From positions 1 through 7,303 of the forward strand of contig PMJN01000417.1 in the NCBI GenBank assembly GCA_003157445.1: a DNA stretch of 7,303 bases, given 5' to 3'. Below are positions 5,211 through 7,303 of this stretch, in pieces. The notes beneath the pieces are model-generated. The model was not told the DNA's origin. It ran no database searches and saw nothing but the letters and a program-made list of their open reading frames with translations. Made by a program: the position numbers and the translations under genes. Positions within the stretch are counted from its first letter, which is position 1; every line of letters begins with the position of its first letter. The DNA is from Micrococcales bacterium. Its GTDB lineage: Bacteria > Actinomycetota > Actinomycetes > Actinomycetales > Dermatophilaceae.

Positions 5211-5704
5211 GTCTGTTCTCAGTTCCGTTGGTTGGCCTGCCGCTGCCGGCGGTGGTCAGGCTGAGCATCCTGTCAGCAGATGGTGTTGGCCATTGTCACC
5301 GAGAGGCTCGCGAGGGGCGAACCGGACGCACGCTCATAGCCGCATTTCGTGCGGTCTCACCTGTGCCTCACATGTCGCCGCATGCGTGGTGACTGGCCAC
5401 GTGCCTTGAATCGGAACCATCCCGTATCCGGATCCCCATACGCAGATCGTTATGGGGCTCGGGCAACTCGTCATGTTGACCGCGCAAGGTTCAACAAGCA
5501 GAACCTATGCTCTGAACGATTATGGGCAGTGGCCGACTAGCTGAGCCGGCCACTGGCTGGGCCGCGGGTTACATACCCAACAGACTTACGCTGGAGCCCG
5601 GGGGTCGAAGCCGAGGGGAGCTTCGACAACCAGTTGCCATCGACATCGCCCAGGGGTTTGAACGGTATTGACTGTTCGTCGCAAGCATCCGGTACCTGTC
5701 AACT
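5211..5704. other. 494 bases without a gene, rich in stem-loops
   Basis: I find no convincing coding region here in either orientation. The right part holds a run of perfect or near-perfect hairpins. CCCCATA/TATGGGG spans 5434-5457 with a 10-base loop. GTTGACC/GGTTCAAC spans 5475-5495 with one bulge. CAGTGGCCG/CGGCCACTG spans 5527-5555 with an 11-base loop. GTCGAAGC/GCTTCGAC spans 5604-5627 with an 8-base loop. Together they could be a structured non-coding RNA, a set of terminators, or the remains of mobile-element ends. No promoter or conserved RNA family is recognised. Confidence 0.45.
5527..5555. terminator. 9-bp perfect stem-loop, terminator-like
   Basis: CAGTGGCCG (5527-5535) pairs exactly with CGGCCACTG (5547-5555) around an 11-base loop. 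It is the strongest hairpin in the gene-free stretch and lies downstream of the IS3 remnant read on the minus strand. There is no T-tract on either side. Confidence 0.4.
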
Positions 5705-6007
5705 CTATTGAGGCAGTTGGGTCCTGCCATTTGTGAGCTTCGGTTCAGAGCTGTCTAGTCGGTTGATCCAGGCTGGTTCGGGTAGCCGTGGCCGCTGTGG
5801 TGGGTGGTTGAACCGGTTCGTGTGCCGTGCTTGGGCGCCGTTCAGGACGATAGCGCGGGCAGCCTGGACGGTCTTGGCTTGGGCGGTGTGCACGACGTTC
5901 GGTGTCAAGAGTCCACGCCCAGCGTGGCGATGATGGTTGTTGTACGCCTGGAAGAACGAGACACAGAACGCGCGGGCGTCTCCGAGGTTGGCGAAGGTCT
6001 TGGGGAA
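5705..6007 (-). pseudogene. IS3-family transposase, C-terminal fragment
   Basis: This is the last 100 codons of a DDE transposase (integrase core, OrfB) of an IS3-family element, which would catalyse cut-and-copy transposition if whole. The segment FPKTFANLGDARAFCVSFFQ leads into AYNNHHRHAGRGLLTPNVVH, the highly characteristic end of the IS3 catalytic core (YN-xx-HRHSG-x-GL-xTP-xx-VH). It is followed by the family tail with QA-x-TVQAARAIVLNGAQA and LPEPAWIN. The catalytic Asp residues and the final Glu, which lies shortly before the FP in full transposases, are absent, so it cannot act. It is joined in frame at its left (6007/6008) to a tyrosine-recombinase fragment. The stop lies close to TGTCAACTC at 5697, a possible remnant of the element's terminal repeat. 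Confidence 0.85.
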
Positions 6008-6169
6008 CGCAGCACGGGCGGACTCGTCGGCGTCCGGCCACATGTGACCAAAGGCGTTGAGCGTCGTCATGGCACTTGCGTGCCGTAGTCGCTGCTGGAC
6101 GACCTTCACGTCAGCGCCCGATGCGATGACCATGCTCGCAAGCGTGCCCCTGAGGCGTAGCAATCCATA
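6008..6169 (-). pseudogene. tyrosine recombinase (phage-type integrase), C-terminal fragment, dead
   Basis: About 54 codons match the end of the catalytic domain of actinobacterial phage-type integrases. The stretch LRGTLASMVIASGADVKVV is followed by QQRLRHASAMTTLNAFGHMW and PDADES, against the usual HDLRH-xx-AS-LIASGADVKVVQ-x-RLRHAS-x-TTLDTYGHLWPD. The HxxR box has lost its His (LRLRG, Arg kept), the second His (LRHAS) is kept, and the nucleophilic Tyr is Phe (AFGH). The fragment is therefore inactive even apart from its lost N-terminus. The end, ESARAA, runs directly into IS3 transposase sequence in the same frame and orientation. The open frame continues upstream to 6337, but that part has no family match and contains a terminator-like hairpin and a run of eight G, so it is unlikely to be original coding sequence. 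Confidence 0.82.
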
Positions 6170-6283
6170 GCCACTCAACCTTGAGTTCTTTACCAATCCC
6201 ACACCTTTGGCGTGCTCAATCGGGGCAAGATGGTGCTTGATCGCTTCGCCGGTCCCCCCCCACATTTGGCTTGAGGCGATTAA

Positions 6284-6318
6284 GGCCCCGGCCGGCCGTC
6301 CCCCGTCCGACCGGGGCC
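6284..6318. terminator. strong GC-rich stem-loop, actinobacterial-type terminator
   Basis: GGCCCCGGCCGG (6284-6295) pairs with CCGACCGGGGCC (6307-6318) at 11 of 12 positions, with an 11-base loop. The form AAGGCCCCGG...CCGGGGCC is typical of intrinsic terminators in high-GC actinomycetes. On the minus strand the stem is followed by TTAAT, which favours termination in that direction. It lies inside the upstream part of the chimeric recombinase-transposase frame, arguing that this part is not a genuine gene. Confidence 0.7.
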
Positions 6319-6337
6319 GCTTCATGTCTAGCCCCAT

Positions 6338-6686
6338 ACCGGGACATTCGCGCGATGAGATGGGGTGCGATGAACCTCCTTCCTCTCTCGTTTAGTCCGC
6401 AAGGCGTCCGCAAAAGTTCAATATCTGCCAACGGTCGAAACGGGTATCTGTGCCGGTCAGCGCGTTATGCCATTGATAGTCAACGGTTGCCACATGTGCG
6501 GGGCGAGTTCGAGATGTACTCCGACATCTGACAATCTCCGGCGCGCTGGGCTGGATTCCTTTCTGACATAACGCATTGGTTACGCGGCCCCGACGGGAGT
6601 CCACTTAGCCAATTTGGCACTGAGTGGCTCTTGCATACGGGCTGGCCGTGCGCAATTGTGGCACGGCCCGCGATGATCACCGCTGA
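6338..6686. other. about 350 bases with no recognisable gene
   Basis: All frames here give short or low-complexity products with no family resemblance. Visible structure consists of AGATGT/ACATCT around ACTCCG near 6512-6529. A bulged 8-bp hairpin, GAG-t-CCACT/AGTGGCTC, spans 6597-6630. A perfect 8-bp hairpin, GGCCGTGC/GCACGGCC, with a 9-base loop spans 6644-6668. These could be terminators or mobile-element ends; none is diagnostic. Confidence 0.4.
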
Positions 6687-7022
6687 ATGCAAATGCCCGC
6701 CAGCAGGGACGTGTCCCGACTCAGAATCCCGCCGATCCGGTCTCTATCTGCAGCTCGCCCACGACCCCACGTGCTGCTTGACCTCACCGGCTTCGCGATA
6801 TTGGGCCGCGAACAAGTCAACCCCATGATCCTCACCATCGCCGCAACGGGAATGAAAGCCAAAGGCGTGCCGCTCGCTCCAAGACTGACATGTTGCCAAC
6901 TGGTCAGCGACTGGCTGACCGGAACCTGCTCGAACAAAGCATCTGCTCGTATCGACAAGATCGAGGTGCCGAGCGATCGCGTCGCCGACACAGGTTCGCT
7001 GACTGATGACTACATGCATTAG
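6687..7022 (+). CDS. unrecognised ORF, possibly the 3' remnant of a gene
   Basis: A 111-codon frame from ATG 6687 ends at TAG 7022. I recognise no family. The middle, VLLDLTGFAILGREQVNPMIL to about LVSDWLTGTC, has mixed hydrophobic and polar residues and about 70 percent G/C at third codon positions, so it looks more protein-like than the N-terminal 25 residues, which are Arg/Pro/Ser-rich. No good ribosome-binding site precedes the ATG. A perfect 36-bp palindrome begins 13 bases after the stop, a normal place for a terminator and mild support for a true gene end. Overlapping minus-strand frames of similar length exist and cannot be excluded. The most likely view is a degraded 3' portion of a gene. 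Confidence 0.3.
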   Translation: MQMPASRDVSRLRIPPIRSLSAARPRPHVLLDLTGFAILGREQVNPMILTIAATGMKAKGVPLAPRLTCCQLVSDWLTGTCSNKASARIDKIEVPSDRVADTGSLTDDYMH

Positions 7023-7035
7023 GCAGCGACGCCTC

Positions 7036-7071
7036 GCGTGCGCGAACTTCCGATCGGAAGTTCGCGCACGC
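7036..7071. terminator. perfect 36-bp palindrome upstream of the CoA-transferase gene
   Basis: The 18 bases GCGTGCGCGAACTTCCGA (7036-7053) are followed at once by their exact reverse complement (7054-7071), so the whole is self-complementary with GATC at the centre. As RNA it would fold into a stem of up to 16 bp with a 4-base loop. It lies 13 bases after an ORF stop and 103 bases before the next start. It may be a bidirectional terminator or, as DNA, an operator for the following operon. There is no T-tract. Confidence 0.6.
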
Positions 7072-7174
7072 ACCATGTCATCGCTACGCACTGCCGCCGA
7101 TACCCCCAGAGAGCCGTCCTAACACGGGTCGCGGTACTTTGCATGCCTCCCCAGACCAACCAGAAGGCAAGATC

Positions 7175-7303
7175 ATGGACAAAGTCGTCGTCAGCGCCGC
7201 AGAGGCGGTCACCGGGATCGTCAGTGGGTCATCGCTGGCCGTGGGGGGGTTCGGCCTGTGCGGTGTCCCCAGTGTGCTCATCGCCGAGCTTCATCACGGC
7301 GGT
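7175..7303 (+). CDS. 3-oxoacid CoA-transferase subunit A, 3'-truncated by window edge
   Basis: The first 43 codons of the alpha subunit of a class I 3-oxoacid CoA-transferase (ScoA/PcaI type) are present. The enzyme moves CoA from succinyl-CoA to acetoacetate or 3-oxoadipate, in ketone-body or beta-ketoadipate catabolism, and works with a beta subunit that is usually encoded immediately downstream. The start MDKVVVSAAEAVTGIVSGSS and the following LAVGGFGLCGVPSVLIAEL match the conserved N-terminal strand and glycine-rich segment of the family. The catalytic Glu is in the beta subunit, so it is not expected here. ATG 7175 has AGAAGG seven bases upstream, a good ribosome-binding site. The choice between acetoacetate and 3-oxoadipate cannot be made from this fragment, so no symbol is given. 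The gene looks intact up to the window edge and probably starts an operon. Confidence 0.9.
   Translation, partial: MDKVVVSAAEAVTGIVSGSSLAVGGFGLCGVPSVLIAELHHGG

Noticed and set aside
5020..5268. 82-codon minus-strand frame across the start of the membrane-protein gene
   Set aside because: It is out of frame with the clear hydrophobic helices, and its product has no membrane or family character.
5086..5409. 107-codon plus-strand frame
   Set aside because: It is antisense to the membrane gene in its first part and gives a composition without motifs afterwards.
6250..6320. C-rich loops reminiscent of the actinobacterial 6C RNA
   Set aside because: There is one C8 run and one C5 loop, but not the two C-rich-loop hairpins expected for that RNA.
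1..7303. CRISPR array or novel multi-gene defence operon
   Set aside because: There are no regularly spaced repeats, and no nuclease/ATPase or reverse-transcriptase gene cluster; the only defence-like module is an ordinary VapBC pair.

Overview
The window looks like a stretch of chromosome, or of a large replicon, from a high-GC actinomycete. GC-rich third codon positions, frequent GTG starts, ATGA/GTGA coupled starts, GC-rich hairpins without long T-tracts and actinobacterial-type protein families all point that way. I cannot name the genus. Two conserved-looking blocks at the edges, a transporter operon on the left and the start of a CoA-transferase gene on the right, enclose about 5 kb of small accessory genes and decayed mobile DNA.

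Left (1-1882): the 3' part of a major facilitator superfamily (MFS) transporter overlaps by four bases (ATGA) an alpha/beta-hydrolase-fold protein in which all three expected catalytic positions appear substituted. A 13-bp stem-loop follows. On the opposite strand (2012-2619) lies a HemG/flavodoxin-like protein. Its best GTG start overlaps the stop of a 43-codon ORF that may be the remnant of a methyltransferase N-terminus.

Middle (2801-4736): a complete VapBC toxin-antitoxin operon on the minus strand, with a palindrome in its leader and an in-frame 15-bp tandem duplication in the toxin gene. It is followed by a very acidic 75-residue protein of unknown function and a GNAT acetyltransferase, both on the plus strand.

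Right (4898-7303): a small three-helix membrane protein gene on the minus strand carries a one-base frameshift. About 490 bases without a gene but rich in perfect stem-loops come next. A dead chimeric ORF follows, joining the C-terminus of a tyrosine recombinase (active-site Tyr replaced by Phe) in frame to the C-terminus of an IS3-family transposase. After it come about 350 gene-poor bases, an unrecognised plus-strand ORF ending just before a perfect 36-bp palindrome, and the first 43 codons of a 3-oxoacid CoA-transferase subunit A gene.

The gene pairs that clearly work together are transporter plus hydrolase-like protein (co-transcribed) and VapB plus VapC. The rest reads as an accessory region shaped by insertion, deletion and decay. 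I see no CRISPR array, rRNA or tRNA. I do not find a clear new multi-gene defence or biosynthetic system. The strongest leads are the apparently catalytically dead hydrolase coupled to a transporter and the recombinase-transposase fusion.
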